A stretch of DNA of 28,826 bases from positions 1 to 28,826 of the forward strand of contig CBDUZW010000066.1 in NCBI GenBank assembly GCA_965371805.1. The letters run 5' to 3'. Of the stretch, positions 16,043-25,089 are shown piece after piece (the first letter of the stretch is position 1; every line of letters begins with the position of its first letter). Below the pieces are notes generated by a model. The model saw only the letters and a program-made list of their open reading frames with translations, did not search any database and had not been told where the DNA came from. This DNA is from JAOZTV01 sp965371805. GTDB taxonomy: Bacteria; Acidobacteriota; Aminicenantia; UBA2199. Position numbers and translations under genes: made by a program.

Positions 16043-17833
16043 TTAGACAGAAAGAACTGCTAGAACATCACCAGATGCGAATTGAGCTCCAACTGCAAAT
16101 TTAATCTCTTTTACTGTTCCATTCTGCGGGGCTGTGATTTTTGTTTCCATTTTCATAGCTTCAATAATAATAATAGTTTCACCTTTTTTTACCAGCCCTG
16201 AAGGTTTTATTATCTTAAAAACAGAGCCGGGCATTGGCGCTTTAATATCAATACCCTTACCTTCAGGTTTATTTACTGTATCTGCCTCAGAAGCTTCTTT
16301 CATATCAACATTGAATGATTGTCCATCTACTATTACGTTTTTTCCATCTAACTGGAGGCTATATTCAGTCTCATTTACAGTAACGATAAAATTTCCAGAA
16401 TCTGCTGTAATATCACTTTTCTTGGTTTTATCAATTTTTCTTACACCAACTTCAGCTTCTCCTTTAAGAAACTTTACACCTTTATCTTTACATGTCGCGA
16501 CAATAAAAATATTTTCGTCTGTTAGATCAAACCCCTCTTTTTTTACTATCTCTTCAGCAATTTTTAAACCCTTCTTAGGATCTTTATTGTTAATTTCTAG
16601 TGCAGTTTTAGTTGTAGGTTCCATTTTTAACTGTTCTGTAGCAAGTTTTATAATATCAGGGTCTGCCGGAACTGGAGTTTTTCCAAAATATCCAAGAACC
16701 ATTTTCCCAAAGGATTCTGCAATTTTTTCCCATGGCCCGAACATTACATTATTAAAGGCCTGTTGGAAATAAAATTGTGATACAGGGGTTACTGATGTTC
16801 CAAATCCCCCCTTCTTTACAACATCACCCATTGCTTTAATAATTTCAGGATATTTATCCATAATCCCATTATCTCTTAACATTTGAGTATTCGCGGTCAG
16901 TGCTCCACCAGGCATTGGACTCCAGGGAATTATCGGTTCAACGGATCTGGATTCCGGAGGCATAAAATAGTCTTTCATACAATCCTTAAATACCTCTTCA
17001 GCATCTCTAACCTTATCTATATCAATATCAAGAGTATAATCAGTCCCTCTTAATGCGTGCCACATAGTAAGAATGTCAGGTTGACATGTTCCACCTGATG
17101 CCGGCATCATTGAAAGATCAATAGCATTGGCACCGGCATCAATAGCAGCTTTGTATGTTGCAATACTGATACCTGCAGTTTCATGTGTATGGAAATGTAT
17201 ATATGCATCCTCTGGCAATATTTTTCTTGCTCTTTTTATTGTTTCATAGACTTTTGAAGGTACAGCAGTTCCAGATGCATCTTTAAAGCAGACTGAATCA
17301 AAAGGGATATCCGAATCAATAATCTTTTTCAGGGTCATTTCATAGAATGCAGGATCATGTGACCCTTTACTTCCAGGAGGCAACTCCATCATAGTTACAC
17401 AAACCTGATGTTTAAGACCTGCATTTGCTATACTCTGTCCACTAAATATTAAATTATCAACATCATTTAATGCATCAAAATTTCGTATCGTCGTTATCCC
17501 ATGTTTTTTGAAAAGTTTTGCATGCATTTCAATCACATCTGAGGGCTGTGATTCAAGACCAACAACATTCACACCTCTTGCAAGTGTTTGTAAATTTGCG
17601 TCCGGCCCTGCAGCTTCTCTAAAAGAATCCATCATCTCAAATGCATCTTCATTACAATAAAAATATAATGATTGGAAACGTGCACCACCTCCAGCTTCAA
17701 AATAGTTTATTCCAGCTTCCTTCGCAGCCTGTACTGCTGGCAAGAAATCCTTTGTAAAAACCCTAGCTCCAAAAACAGATTGGAACCCATCTCTAAATGC
17801 AGTACACATAAAATCAATTTTTTTCTTTCCCAT
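16043..17833 (-). CDS. oadA: Oxaloacetate decarboxylase (Na+ pump) alpha subunit, carboxyltransferase with biotinyl domain
   Basis: A protein of about 596 residues. The N-terminal two thirds is the HMGL-like/PYC-type carboxyltransferase domain (FMCTAFRDGFQS, FKDASGTAVP, HFHTHETAG, with metal-binding histidines), and the C-terminal about 75 residues form a biotinyl domain with EAMKMETK (biotin on K561). A Pro/Ala linker is weakly developed. It transfers CO2 from oxaloacetate to biotin, which OadB then decarboxylates while pumping Na+. I choose the ATG at 17833, with AGGAAAGG just upstream, over a TTG 45 bases earlier that lies inside oadB. A related decarboxylase (methylmalonyl-CoA, glutaconyl-CoA) is less likely because carboxyltransferase and biotin domains are fused in the OadA way. 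Confidence 0.93.
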   Translation of the reverse strand: MGKKKIDFMCTAFRDGFQSVFGARVFTKDFLPAVQAAKEAGINYFEAGGGARFQSLYFYCNEDAFEMMDSFREAAGPDANLQTLARGVNVVGLESQPSDVIEMHAKLFKKHGITTIRNFDALNDVDNLIFSGQSIANAGLKHQVCVTMMELPPGSKGSHDPAFYEMTLKKIIDSDIPFDSVCFKDASGTAVPSKVYETIKRARKILPEDAYIHFHTHETAGISIATYKAAIDAGANAIDLSMMPASGGTCQPDILTMWHALRGTDYTLDIDIDKVRDAEEVFKDCMKDYFMPPESRSVEPIIPWSPMPGGALTANTQMLRDNGIMDKYPEIIKAMGDVVKKGGFGTSVTPVSQFYFQQAFNNVMFGPWEKIAESFGKMVLGYFGKTPVPADPDIIKLATEQLKMEPTTKTALEINNKDPKKGLKIAEEIVKKEGFDLTDENIFIVATCKDKGVKFLKGEAEVGVRKIDKTKKSDITADSGNFIVTVNETEYSLQLDGKNVIVDGQSFNVDMKEASEADTVNKPEGKGIDIKAPMPGSVFKIIKPSGLVKKGETIIIIEAMKMETKITAPQNGTVKEIKFAVGAQFASGDVLAVLSV

Positions 17834-17859
17834 ATTTTCCTTTCCTCTTTTTATTTTTT

Positions 17860-18990
17860 CTATACCAACACTGCCCAAAGTACTCCAGCTCCAATTGCAG
17901 AGCCAATAACACCAGCAACATTCGGTGCCATTGCATGCATTAACAAATGGTTATCCGGGTCTGCCTCTCTTCCAACCATTTGAACAACTCTTGCAGAATC
18001 AGGTACAGCAGATACACCCGCAGCACCGATTAAAGGATTTATTTTATTCTCCTCCTTTAAAAAGAGGTTCATAAATTTTGCAAATATAATTCCACCTGCT
18101 GTTGCAATCATGAATGAAAAAGCACCAAGTCCAAAGATCAATAAGCTTTCAGGTTTAATAAATGTCTGTGCCTGAGTACTGGCTCCAACTGAAAATCCCA
18201 GAAGAATAGTAACAATATCAATAAGAGAATTTCTTGCTGTATTAGCAAGTCTTTCTGTTACAGTACTCTCCTTTAATATATTTCCAAGAAACAACATTCC
18301 AACCAGGAATAAAGAACCAGGAGCTATCAAAGCTGCTATTAAAGTTCCTACAATTGGTAAAACCATTTTTTCTCTTTTTGAAACCTTCCGTGGAGCCTTC
18401 ATTCTAATCAACCTCTCTTTCTTTGTGGTTAATAGTTTCATAATCGGAGGTTGAATAACAGGAACTAATGCCATATATGAATATGCAGCAATGGCTATTG
18501 CACCTAATAATTCAGGCGCAAGTTTTGAAGATAAAAATATTGCAGTAGGTCCGTCAGCACCGCCTATTATTCCAATTGCTCCTGCCTGAGCCGGAGAAAA
18601 ACCAAGAAATAAAGCACCCATTAGGGTTAGAAAAATACCTATCTGAGCAGCGGCACCAAGTAAAATTAATTTTGGATTTGACAGCATTGTTGAAAAATCT
18701 GTCATTGCTCCAATCCCCAGAAAAATTAATGGCGGAAAAATACCCTGTTTTACCCCAAAATAAATATAATAGAAAACACTTCCCTCATCATAAACACTTA
18801 GTGCCATCCCCGCAATACTAGGGATATTACCTAAAATTATGCCAAATCCAATCGGTATAAGTAATAGCGGCTCATAATCCTTGATAATAGCAAGTGCTAT
18901 AAACGCTATTCCTATTATGAGCATGACAACATTGCCAAGTGTAAGGTTTGCAATCCCAGTTGTATTTAAAAACTTTAACAAAATATCCAT
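17860..18990 (-). CDS. oadB: Na+-transporting oxaloacetate decarboxylase beta subunit
   Basis: A 376-residue integral membrane protein that decarboxylates carboxybiotin and exports Na+. Diagnostic segments include GGADGPTAIFLSSKLAP, SYMALVPVIQPPIMKLLTT, GFSVGASTQAQTF and GAAGVSAVPDSARVVQ, which carry the conserved Asp and Ser/Asn residues tied to Na+ and carboxybiotin handling. Length is typical. It lies between oadG (14-base gap) and oadA (26-base gap), so the complete pump is encoded here. The beta subunit is shared in sequence with methylmalonyl-CoA decarboxylases, but the alpha partner points to oxaloacetate. Confidence 0.95.
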   Translation of the reverse strand: MDILLKFLNTTGIANLTLGNVVMLIIGIAFIALAIIKDYEPLLLIPIGFGIILGNIPSIAGMALSVYDEGSVFYYIYFGVKQGIFPPLIFLGIGAMTDFSTMLSNPKLILLGAAAQIGIFLTLMGALFLGFSPAQAGAIGIIGGADGPTAIFLSSKLAPELLGAIAIAAYSYMALVPVIQPPIMKLLTTKKERLIRMKAPRKVSKREKMVLPIVGTLIAALIAPGSLFLVGMLFLGNILKESTVTERLANTARNSLIDIVTILLGFSVGASTQAQTFIKPESLLIFGLGAFSFMIATAGGIIFAKFMNLFLKEENKINPLIGAAGVSAVPDSARVVQMVGREADPDNHLLMHAMAPNVAGVIGSAIGAGVLWAVLV

Positions 18991-19004
18991 AGTTTATCCT
19001 CTAA

Positions 19005-19262
19005 TTAAGCATTATTCTTACTTTTTGCAAGCGCATATCCAATTGCAGCAACAATTTCTTTCCCATCAACTCTAGGTTCTGAAAATACAATGCCTTCCTC
19101 TTCTTCTGGGAAAATATTATTAAATAATTTTAACATTTTTGGGAGCAAAAATACAAAAACAGTTATTGTAATTAAAGCAGAAAATACAATAAACATGCCA
19201 GTCATTGAAATAGCCAGCCCATTACCATCTAAAATCTTTTGAAAACTAAAAGCAAATTCCAT
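19005..19262 (-). CDS. oadG: Oxaloacetate decarboxylase gamma subunit
   Basis: An 85-residue protein with one membrane helix (about 16-40), an acidic stretch (PEEEEG) and a C-terminal soluble tail (EIVAAIGYALAKSK) as in OadG/MmdD-type gamma subunits that hold alpha and beta together. The usual Zn-binding histidines of enterobacterial OadG are not seen. It is first in the operon; GAGGAAAT precedes the ATG and a promoter lies further upstream. Confidence 0.88.
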   Translation of the reverse strand: MEFAFSFQKILDGNGLAISMTGMFIVFSALITITVFVFLLPKMLKLFNNIFPEEEEGIVFSEPRVDGKEIVAAIGYALAKSKNNA

Positions 19263-19296
19263 ATTATTTCCTCAAAATATATATTTTTTATTTTAA

Positions 19297-19325
19297 ATTC
19301 TAAAGTAAATTTGTTTTTTTTTCAA
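19297..19325 (-). promoter_or_regulatory. Promoter of the oadGBA-tlyA-nadK operon
   Basis: On the minus strand, TTGAAA (19325-19320), a 17-base spacer and TAGAAT (19302-19297). Initiation near 19290 leaves a leader of about 28 bases that includes the GAGG ribosome-binding site. Background A+T is high, so some matches are expected by chance. Confidence 0.55.
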
Positions 19326-19401
19326 ATAAATTAAACATAAAATTTTTTTAATTCTCATTTCTATGAATATTATATCTATTTTATTCTTTTATATAAACTG
19401 T

Positions 19402-19407
19402 TATAAT
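19402..19407 (+). promoter_or_regulatory. -10 element of a probably leaderless transcript
   Basis: TATAAT, a perfect -10 hexamer, with its last base exactly seven bases before the A of the ATG at 19414, so the predicted start point is the start codon itself. No good -35 hexamer is found at 16-18 bases upstream, and no Shine-Dalgarno precedes the ATG. Confidence 0.5.
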
Positions 19408-19413
19408 ATAGAT

Positions 19414-19671
19414 ATGAAAAAATTGATTATTTTTGTTTTATTTATTTTGGTAGCATTTCCGGCAATAAATCAGGATACAAAAGAGAACACAAATAATGAT
19501 AAAGATAAGACTAAATTTGGAGATGTTTTTGATAAGAGAGAGGATGATTCGAACTTTCCGGATGAATACGAAATAGACATGTATACAGAAGAAAATAAGT
19601 TGGAACCTCTTAAAAGAAAAGAAAAAATTATTTGGGCATACCGGACCGCATTAGAAAATCCCTTTATTTAA
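19414..19671 (+). CDS. Small exported acidic protein, unknown function
   Basis: An 85-residue protein with a clear signal peptide (MKKLIIFVLFILVAFPA) followed by a strongly charged, mostly acidic mature part (many Asp, Glu, Lys and Asn) with no cysteines and no recognised domain. An upstream ATG at 19363 would add 17 hydrophobic residues in front of an already good signal, so I reject it. The stop is immediately followed by the ATG of the sensor kinase (no gap), so the protein is likely co-produced with the kinase and could be its periplasmic partner; that is inference. Confidence 0.7.
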   Translation: MKKLIIFVLFILVAFPAINQDTKENTNNDKDKTKFGDVFDKREDDSNFPDEYEIDMYTEENKLEPLKRKEKIIWAYRTALENPFI

Positions 19672-22464
19672 ATGATAAAAAAATATCCCTGGCATTTCAT
19701 CTACCTGATTTTTATAATTATTAGTCTGACGAATATAATGCAGAAATTAAGGTGGAACACACCAACTGATGCGATAGATTGGGAACTAACAAAAATTACA
19801 GATAATGAAACAAGATTAGTCTGTAAGAAAGCTCCTGAAGGAAGCAATATTTCCAAGGGAGATATACTTTTTAATATAAATAAATATCCTATAAAAAACC
19901 ATATTGACCTTTATAGAGTTATACAAAAATTAAGTCAACTTAAAAAAACCCCTTTATATACAATTGAACGAAATGAACTTGATAAGATCAGGACTTTGCA
20001 AAGTATGAACAAATTTACACCCTCATATTACTATCTAATGGTTTTTTCCGGAATCATTTTTGTTATATTAACATTAAATATCCTGAATATAAATCTTAAA
20101 CAGGAAAATATGATTAAAATTCCAAGTATTTTTCATCTTCTTACATTATCCTTTTCAGGAATGGTCGTACTTTCTCCTACCAACTCTTACCAGCTAATTG
20201 ATTTTGTAATACTATTCTTTGACAGGATATCATTTACTTTATTTCCGGCATTTTTACTATTGTTCTCACTATATTATCCTATAAAATCTCCAATATTAAG
20301 ATTTTTTAACCAAAAATCCTTAAAAAAAATCATTTTCCTTATCCCTGTTCTATTATTATTATTCTATTTATATTTTATTCTCAACTCTGTATTTAGTACT
20401 ACTCCTGAGATGATATCTCTTATAATTGAAAAGTTCAGAAGTGTTTTATCAGATTATTTTACAATATATTTGATATTATCAATATTATTGATTATTTCTT
20501 CAGGGATATATTTTATTTATAGAACAAAAAGATTCAGGGTTGCATCTTTGTTTTTAATACTCATTATTGGAGTTTCTTCGCTTCTTGTCCTCAACTTATA
20601 TTTTTTCAAGATCCTGAATTATTCTTTTCTAATGCTTACAGTTTTAATATTTGCCCTCCCATTGATACCAATAGGATTGGCATATTATATTGACGTTAAT
20701 AAGATTTCATTAATTAACAAGATTATTCAGAAAACCACAGGATTAGCTTCAATATTTCTCTTTATTTTTGGAATATATTTTTTTCTGGGAACAAATATTG
20801 AGCAAAATAAGGTTGTAGGGATTTTCTGGTCTATAACGGCAATACTTACCGCAGGTTTAATATTCAAACCAATAGAAGGAACAATCCAAAACAGTATAGA
20901 AAAGATCTTTTCCAGGGGAAGTTATAATTTCAAAAATCAGTTGACCGAATTAATTTCATCAATTAGAACAGAGAAGAATCTGGTTTATTTATCAAATAGT
21001 GTTCTAGATGCTATAAATAAAGGATTTAATTTAAAACATAGTTCTCTAATAGTTTTTTATAAAAAAAACACTTTTCATCTATTTCCTAAAAATAAAAGAA
21101 TTACAATTTCTTCTAAATTCATACGGGATCTAAGTGATTCTATTTCACCATTGATGCTTACAAGAGAGAATTTTAAAGAGTTATACCCTAAGGATTTTGC
21201 TGCCCAAAGACTAGGTGAATGCAGTCAATTTTTTCCTCTCATCTCAAATAACAAATTGATTGGATTAATTGCTCTTGGATTAAAAGATAATAATATTTTT
21301 TTATCATCATACGAATGGGACCTAATCTATAATATCTCATCATCACTAACAATATCTGTAGAAAACGCTCTTTTATACTCCCAATTGGAGAACCAAATTA
21401 GAGAAATTAACATTCTTAAAGAATTTAATGAAAATATTATTGAAAACCTTAATTTTGGCGTTATAGTTATTTCAAAATTGAATATAATTAAAACCTGGAA
21501 TAAATTTATGGAAAAAAAATTCAATACACTTAGAGTTGATGCAATCAATAAGAAGGCTCTATCGATATTCGGAAGCGGAATGTGGAAAAAGATATCTATG
21601 GGAAAGAAAGAAAGATCGGCTACATTAAATAATATAGAGATCTCTATTAAAGACATAGATCTCATTTTTGATATTCATGTCTCTGCTTTAATTGATAATA
21701 ATAATCGAAATATTGGTTCTATTCTCGTTTTTGAGGATAGAACAGAAAAGAACCTGATACTTAATCAACTTATAACGAATGAAAAAATGGCATCTATCGG
21801 TCTTCTATCTGCAGGGATTGCACATGAGATAAATACACCGCTAACCGGAATTTCATCATATTGCCAGCTTATACTGGATGAACCTGATAATGAAGAAAAT
21901 ATTTCACTTGTCTCAAAAATTCAGGATCAGGTAATAAGAGCAAATAAAATAACAAGAACTCTCTTGGATTTCTCAAGGCAAAAAGGAGAAGTTCCAGTGG
22001 AATTAAATATAAATAGTATTATTGAAGAGAGCATCCCATTAATAGAGCATAAAATTAAAACGAAAAACATTAAAATTGAGAAGGATCTGGATTCGAAATC
22101 ACAATTTTTCGGATTTCCAACCCGACTCCAGCAAATGATTATAAACCTGTTAATAAATGCAAGTGACTCTGTTAAGATTGACGGTGGTAATATAAAGATT
22201 TCTACAATTGAAACTATAAAGAATATTATTATTACGATTAAAGATAATGGAAAAGGCATTGATAAAGACAGCATAAAAAAAATATTCGAACCTTTTTTCA
22301 CTACAAAAAAAAAGGGTGAAGGGACTGGATTAGGATTATCTATTATATATAACATAATAAGAGAACACTATGGCGATATAAAAGTAAACAGTGTAAAAGA
22401 TCAAGAAACCACCTTTTCAATAACTATCCCCAAAATAAGTCCATTAAGGAGGATTAAATTATGA
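19672..22464 (+). CDS. Multi-pass sensor histidine kinase with PDZ-like, GAF and PAS modules
   Basis: A 930-residue membrane kinase. Helix 1 (8-24) is followed by an extracytoplasmic loop (about 30-115) resembling a PDZ domain (GSNISKGDILFNINKYPI). Helix 2 (119-140) and about seven further helices follow to residue 398, then a GAF-like domain (about 430-570), a PAS-like domain (about 585-700), HisKA with phosphoacceptor H718 in AGIAHEINTPL, and a HATPase domain (N829, DNGKGID at 858-864, F-box PFFTT at 874-878, GEGTGLGLSI). It autophosphorylates and passes phosphate to the regulator that follows with an ATGA overlap. The many helices plus the PDZ-like loop suggest sensing of a membrane or envelope signal. 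The coupled small exported protein upstream is a candidate input. Confidence 0.92.
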   Translation: MIKKYPWHFIYLIFIIISLTNIMQKLRWNTPTDAIDWELTKITDNETRLVCKKAPEGSNISKGDILFNINKYPIKNHIDLYRVIQKLSQLKKTPLYTIERNELDKIRTLQSMNKFTPSYYYLMVFSGIIFVILTLNILNINLKQENMIKIPSIFHLLTLSFSGMVVLSPTNSYQLIDFVILFFDRISFTLFPAFLLLFSLYYPIKSPILRFFNQKSLKKIIFLIPVLLLLFYLYFILNSVFSTTPEMISLIIEKFRSVLSDYFTIYLILSILLIISSGIYFIYRTKRFRVASLFLILIIGVSSLLVLNLYFFKILNYSFLMLTVLIFALPLIPIGLAYYIDVNKISLINKIIQKTTGLASIFLFIFGIYFFLGTNIEQNKVVGIFWSITAILTAGLIFKPIEGTIQNSIEKIFSRGSYNFKNQLTELISSIRTEKNLVYLSNSVLDAINKGFNLKHSSLIVFYKKNTFHLFPKNKRITISSKFIRDLSDSISPLMLTRENFKELYPKDFAAQRLGECSQFFPLISNNKLIGLIALGLKDNNIFLSSYEWDLIYNISSSLTISVENALLYSQLENQIREINILKEFNENIIENLNFGVIVISKLNIIKTWNKFMEKKFNTLRVDAINKKALSIFGSGMWKKISMGKKERSATLNNIEISIKDIDLIFDIHVSALIDNNNRNIGSILVFEDRTEKNLILNQLITNEKMASIGLLSAGIAHEINTPLTGISSYCQLILDEPDNEENISLVSKIQDQVIRANKITRTLLDFSRQKGEVPVELNINSIIEESIPLIEHKIKTKNIKIEKDLDSKSQFFGFPTRLQQMIINLLINASDSVKIDGGNIKISTIETIKNIIITIKDNGKGIDKDSIKKIFEPFFTTKKKGEGTGLGLSIIYNIIREHYGDIKVNSVKDQETTFSITIPKISPLRRIKL

Positions 22465-23825
22465 TGAAGAGACCAAAGATACATCTTGTCGATGACGAGT
22501 ACATTATTCATGATATTATAAAAAGAATATTTAATCCTGATGAATATGAATTAATTATTTCTGAGAACAAACATACAGCAATATCAAATCATACAACAGA
22601 TGTTGATGTTGTCATCATGGATTTAATGATCCCTGGAACTTCAGGAATTGAAATATATAAAGAATTAATAAAAACAGATCCTGAAATTAAAGCAATTTTT
22701 TTAACTGCTTATGGCACTATCGATACAGCTATTGAAACAATTAAACTTGGCGCATTGGATTATCTTCAAAAACCCTTCAATAATGTTGATTTGAAACATA
22801 GAATCAATAGAATTATTAATGAAAAAAATACAATAAATGAAAACATTGAATTAAAGAAGGTATTAAATAAAAGATTTAATTTTGGTAATATAATTGGGGT
22901 AAGTAAAGCATTAAAAAAAACCCTTAGTATAGTTGAAAGTGTTGCAAAATCAAACTCAACAATACTAATAACAGGAGAGAGTGGCACTGGGAAAGAATTG
23001 ATAGCAAAAGCAATCTTTCAGAATTCGAATAGAACAAAAAGACCATTTATTTCATTCAACTCAAGCAATATTCCTGAGACATTATTTGAAAGTATGCTCT
23101 TTGGACATAAAAAAGGCTCTTTTACAGGCGCTCATATTGACAAAAAAGGAGCATTTGAAGAAGCTGATAAAGGAACAATATTTTTTGATGAAATCTCAAA
23201 TATCAGTTTAGATATTCAAGCAAAAATATTAAGAGTTTTACAGGAAAAGGAAATCCAGCCTCTTGGAAGTAATCAGGCATTTAAAGTTGATGTAAGAATA
23301 ATTGCTGCAACCAATGTTGATCTAAGGGAAAAAGTAAAAAACAATGAATTTAGAGATGATCTTTTTTTCAGACTTAATGTAATCGATGTAAATCTACCTT
23401 CATTAAGAGAAAGAAAAGAAGATATACCTTTATTAATTCCCCATTTTTTAGATAAATACAATAAAGAAAATGATAAAAAAATAAAAATAATACCCGAAAA
23501 ATTTATAAAATTTTTAATTGACTATAATTGGCCTGGTAATATCAGAGAATTAGAGAATGCAATTAATAGAGCTGTGCTTCTTAGTTCTGATAAAGAACTC
23601 GATTATCATGCTCTACCATATGAAATAACAAATTTTAATCCAGAGTTTGATTTAAATAATGATAGTAAAAATGATTTCAATACTCAGATTGATCTCTATA
23701 AAAGAAAATTAATAATAAGATCTCTAAATGAAAACAATTGGATACAAAAAAAAGCTGCCTCTTCCCTTGGACTTAAGGCAACAACTATTTCAGAATTAAT
23801 GAAAAGATTAGATATAACAAAATAG
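22461..23825 (+). CDS. Sigma-54-dependent response regulator (NtrC family)
   Basis: A 454-residue regulator. The receiver domain (1-120) has acidic pair D11 D12, phosphoacceptor D54, T82 and K104. The AAA+ domain has Walker A GESGTGKE (172-179), the sigma-54 contact loop GSFTGA (219-224; GAFTGA is usual), Walker B FFDE (241-244) and the later NWPGNIREL segment. A Fis-type helix-turn-helix ends the protein (about 432-452). It is the cognate partner of the kinase: AAGGAGG lies upstream and the start overlaps the kinase stop. I found no good -24/-12 promoter in this window, so its targets probably lie elsewhere. Confidence 0.96.
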   Translation: MMKRPKIHLVDDEYIIHDIIKRIFNPDEYELIISENKHTAISNHTTDVDVVIMDLMIPGTSGIEIYKELIKTDPEIKAIFLTAYGTIDTAIETIKLGALDYLQKPFNNVDLKHRINRIINEKNTINENIELKKVLNKRFNFGNIIGVSKALKKTLSIVESVAKSNSTILITGESGTGKELIAKAIFQNSNRTKRPFISFNSSNIPETLFESMLFGHKKGSFTGAHIDKKGAFEEADKGTIFFDEISNISLDIQAKILRVLQEKEIQPLGSNQAFKVDVRIIAATNVDLREKVKNNEFRDDLFFRLNVIDVNLPSLRERKEDIPLLIPHFLDKYNKENDKKIKIIPEKFIKFLIDYNWPGNIRELENAINRAVLLSSDKELDYHALPYEITNFNPEFDLNNDSKNDFNTQIDLYKRKLIIRSLNENNWIQKKAASSLGLKATTISELMKRLDITK

Positions 23826-23835
23826 GTGAATAAAA

Positions 23836-24606
23836 ATGGAAAACAAAAAAAAATTTATGAACAAAGACACAACAATTAAATTACAAAAATTCTTGCAGGA
23901 TGCTGGATATGATAACAGGCGAAATATCAGAAAATGGATCAATACTGGGGAAATAAATGTCAATAGCAAAGTGATTAAAGATCCAAATTTTCTAATAGAT
24001 CCTGCAAAAGATAAAATTCAGCATGGAGAAAAGAAATTAAAACTAAGAATAGAAAAGAAATGCTATTATATCTTTAATAAACCATATGGAGTTGTTGCAA
24101 CCCTTTCAGACCCTGAAGGAAGAGTAACCATTTCAGAATATATTAAAAAGATAAAAACAAGAGTTTATCCTGTAGGAAGACTGGATTTTCATTCAGAAGG
24201 GCTGATATTGCTAACTAATGATGGTGATCTTACAAATTTCATAATATCTCCAAGAAACAAAGTACCTAAAGTTTATTTAATTAAAGTAAAGGGTATTCCA
24301 GATAACGAATTGCAGAAAAAAATGAGAGTTACCGGTGTCGTGATTGACAGAGTAAGGGTTAAACCCCTTCAAGTCAGTTTTGTGAAGAAAACCGGAAAAG
24401 GAAATAGTTGGTTAAAGGTAACAATAATTGAAGGGACAAAGCATATTGTAAGAAAGTTGTTTTTGTATTCAGGACATCCAGTTGAAAAACTTAAAAGAAC
24501 TATGATAGGAAATATTCCAATTAAAAAACTTCTTCCCGGATATTATAAAGAACTTCCAATTGAAGATATAGAGAGTTTCAAAAAAAAATATAATTATAAG
24601 GCATAA
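23836..24606 (+). CDS. 23S rRNA pseudouridine synthase, RsuA/RluB family
   Basis: A 256-residue enzyme with an N-terminal S4 domain (residues about 14-60, LQKFLQDAGYDNRR) and a pseudouridine synthase domain with catalytic D117 in YPVGRLDFHSEGLILLTNDGDL. The wording of this motif is closer to RluB than to RluE or RluF. It lies ten bases after the regulator gene in the same orientation, with a weak AGGTGA. Which exact uridine is modified cannot be read from the sequence. Confidence 0.93.
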   Translation: MENKKKFMNKDTTIKLQKFLQDAGYDNRRNIRKWINTGEINVNSKVIKDPNFLIDPAKDKIQHGEKKLKLRIEKKCYYIFNKPYGVVATLSDPEGRVTISEYIKKIKTRVYPVGRLDFHSEGLILLTNDGDLTNFIISPRNKVPKVYLIKVKGIPDNELQKKMRVTGVVIDRVRVKPLQVSFVKKTGKGNSWLKVTIIEGTKHIVRKLFLYSGHPVEKLKRTMIGNIPIKKLLPGYYKELPIEDIESFKKKYNYKA

Positions 24607-24646
24607 ATTCTGAGTCTTAAATATTAAGAAAAAGATAACTAATTTA

Positions 24647-25087
24647 TCAATTTTTTTTAGGATCAAAAAAGAATATTATTATTCCAGGTATTAAGATTAA
24701 AATATCCCTTATTAACAGGTATAATGGATTACTGCCTTTTCCAGATGAAGCAAAACAACCACAATCAAAGTCAAGTCCTCTTATTATATTAATAGATATG
24801 GCAATAATAAAGATCACTAAAAGAGTGGATAAAATAATAGTACTACCTTTTTTATATTTACCCGATACAAGAAATATTCCAGCAATAAGCTCTATCCAGG
24901 GTAATATTATTGCAAAAAAATTTATAGAAAATTCTGGAAATAATTTATAATTATTTATTATCTCAGCAAATTCTGCGGGATTTGCAATCTTATGAAAACT
25001 TGCATATATAAAGATACCTCCCAAAAACAATTGTGAAATAAATTGAATATATGAATTCTCTAAAAGTTTAATTAATTTTACTTTCAT
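24647..25087 (-). CDS. MauE/DoxX-like membrane redox protein
   Basis: A 146-residue protein with four membrane helices (about 14-35, 55-76, 82-103, 122-141). A DFDCGCF motif (C109, C111) sits at the membrane edge before helix 4. The pattern GGIFIYASFHKIANPAEFA at the N-terminus is the standard start of MauE/DoxX-type proteins, which support thiol-disulfide or other redox chemistry at the membrane. It follows the rhodanese gene by two bases, so the two are very likely partners. It converges on the pseudouridine synthase gene. Confidence 0.83.
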   Translation of the reverse strand: MKVKLIKLLENSYIQFISQLFLGGIFIYASFHKIANPAEFAEIINNYKLFPEFSINFFAIILPWIELIAGIFLVSGKYKKGSTIILSTLLVIFIIAISINIIRGLDFDCGCFASSGKGSNPLYLLIRDILILIPGIIIFFFDPKKN

Positions 25088-25089
25088 TA

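Noticed and set aside
16134..16772. 212-codon plus-strand open frame opposite oadA
   Set aside because: Entirely antisense to the well-supported biotin and linker part of oadA, with no ribosome-binding site and no family resemblance.
17213..17235. TGGCA...TTGC sigma-54-like string on the plus strand
   Set aside because: Spacing between GG and GC is 13 instead of 10 bases and it lies inside oadA.
17834..17878. Longer oadA start at a TTG
   Set aside because: Would overlap the end of oadB and lacks a ribosome-binding site, whereas the ATG at 17833 has AGGAAAGG.
19363..19413. Earlier ATG of the small exported protein
   Set aside because: Adds hydrophobic residues before a complete signal peptide and lies upstream of the -10 element.
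21927..22355. 142-codon minus-strand open frame inside the kinase
   Set aside because: Lies opposite the HisKA and HATPase motifs, which are unmistakable on the plus strand.
24607..24660. Short A/T stems (CTTAA...TTAAG; GATAA...TTATC plus T-run) between convergent genes
   Set aside because: Stems of five A/T-rich pairs are too weak to call a terminator in DNA of this composition.
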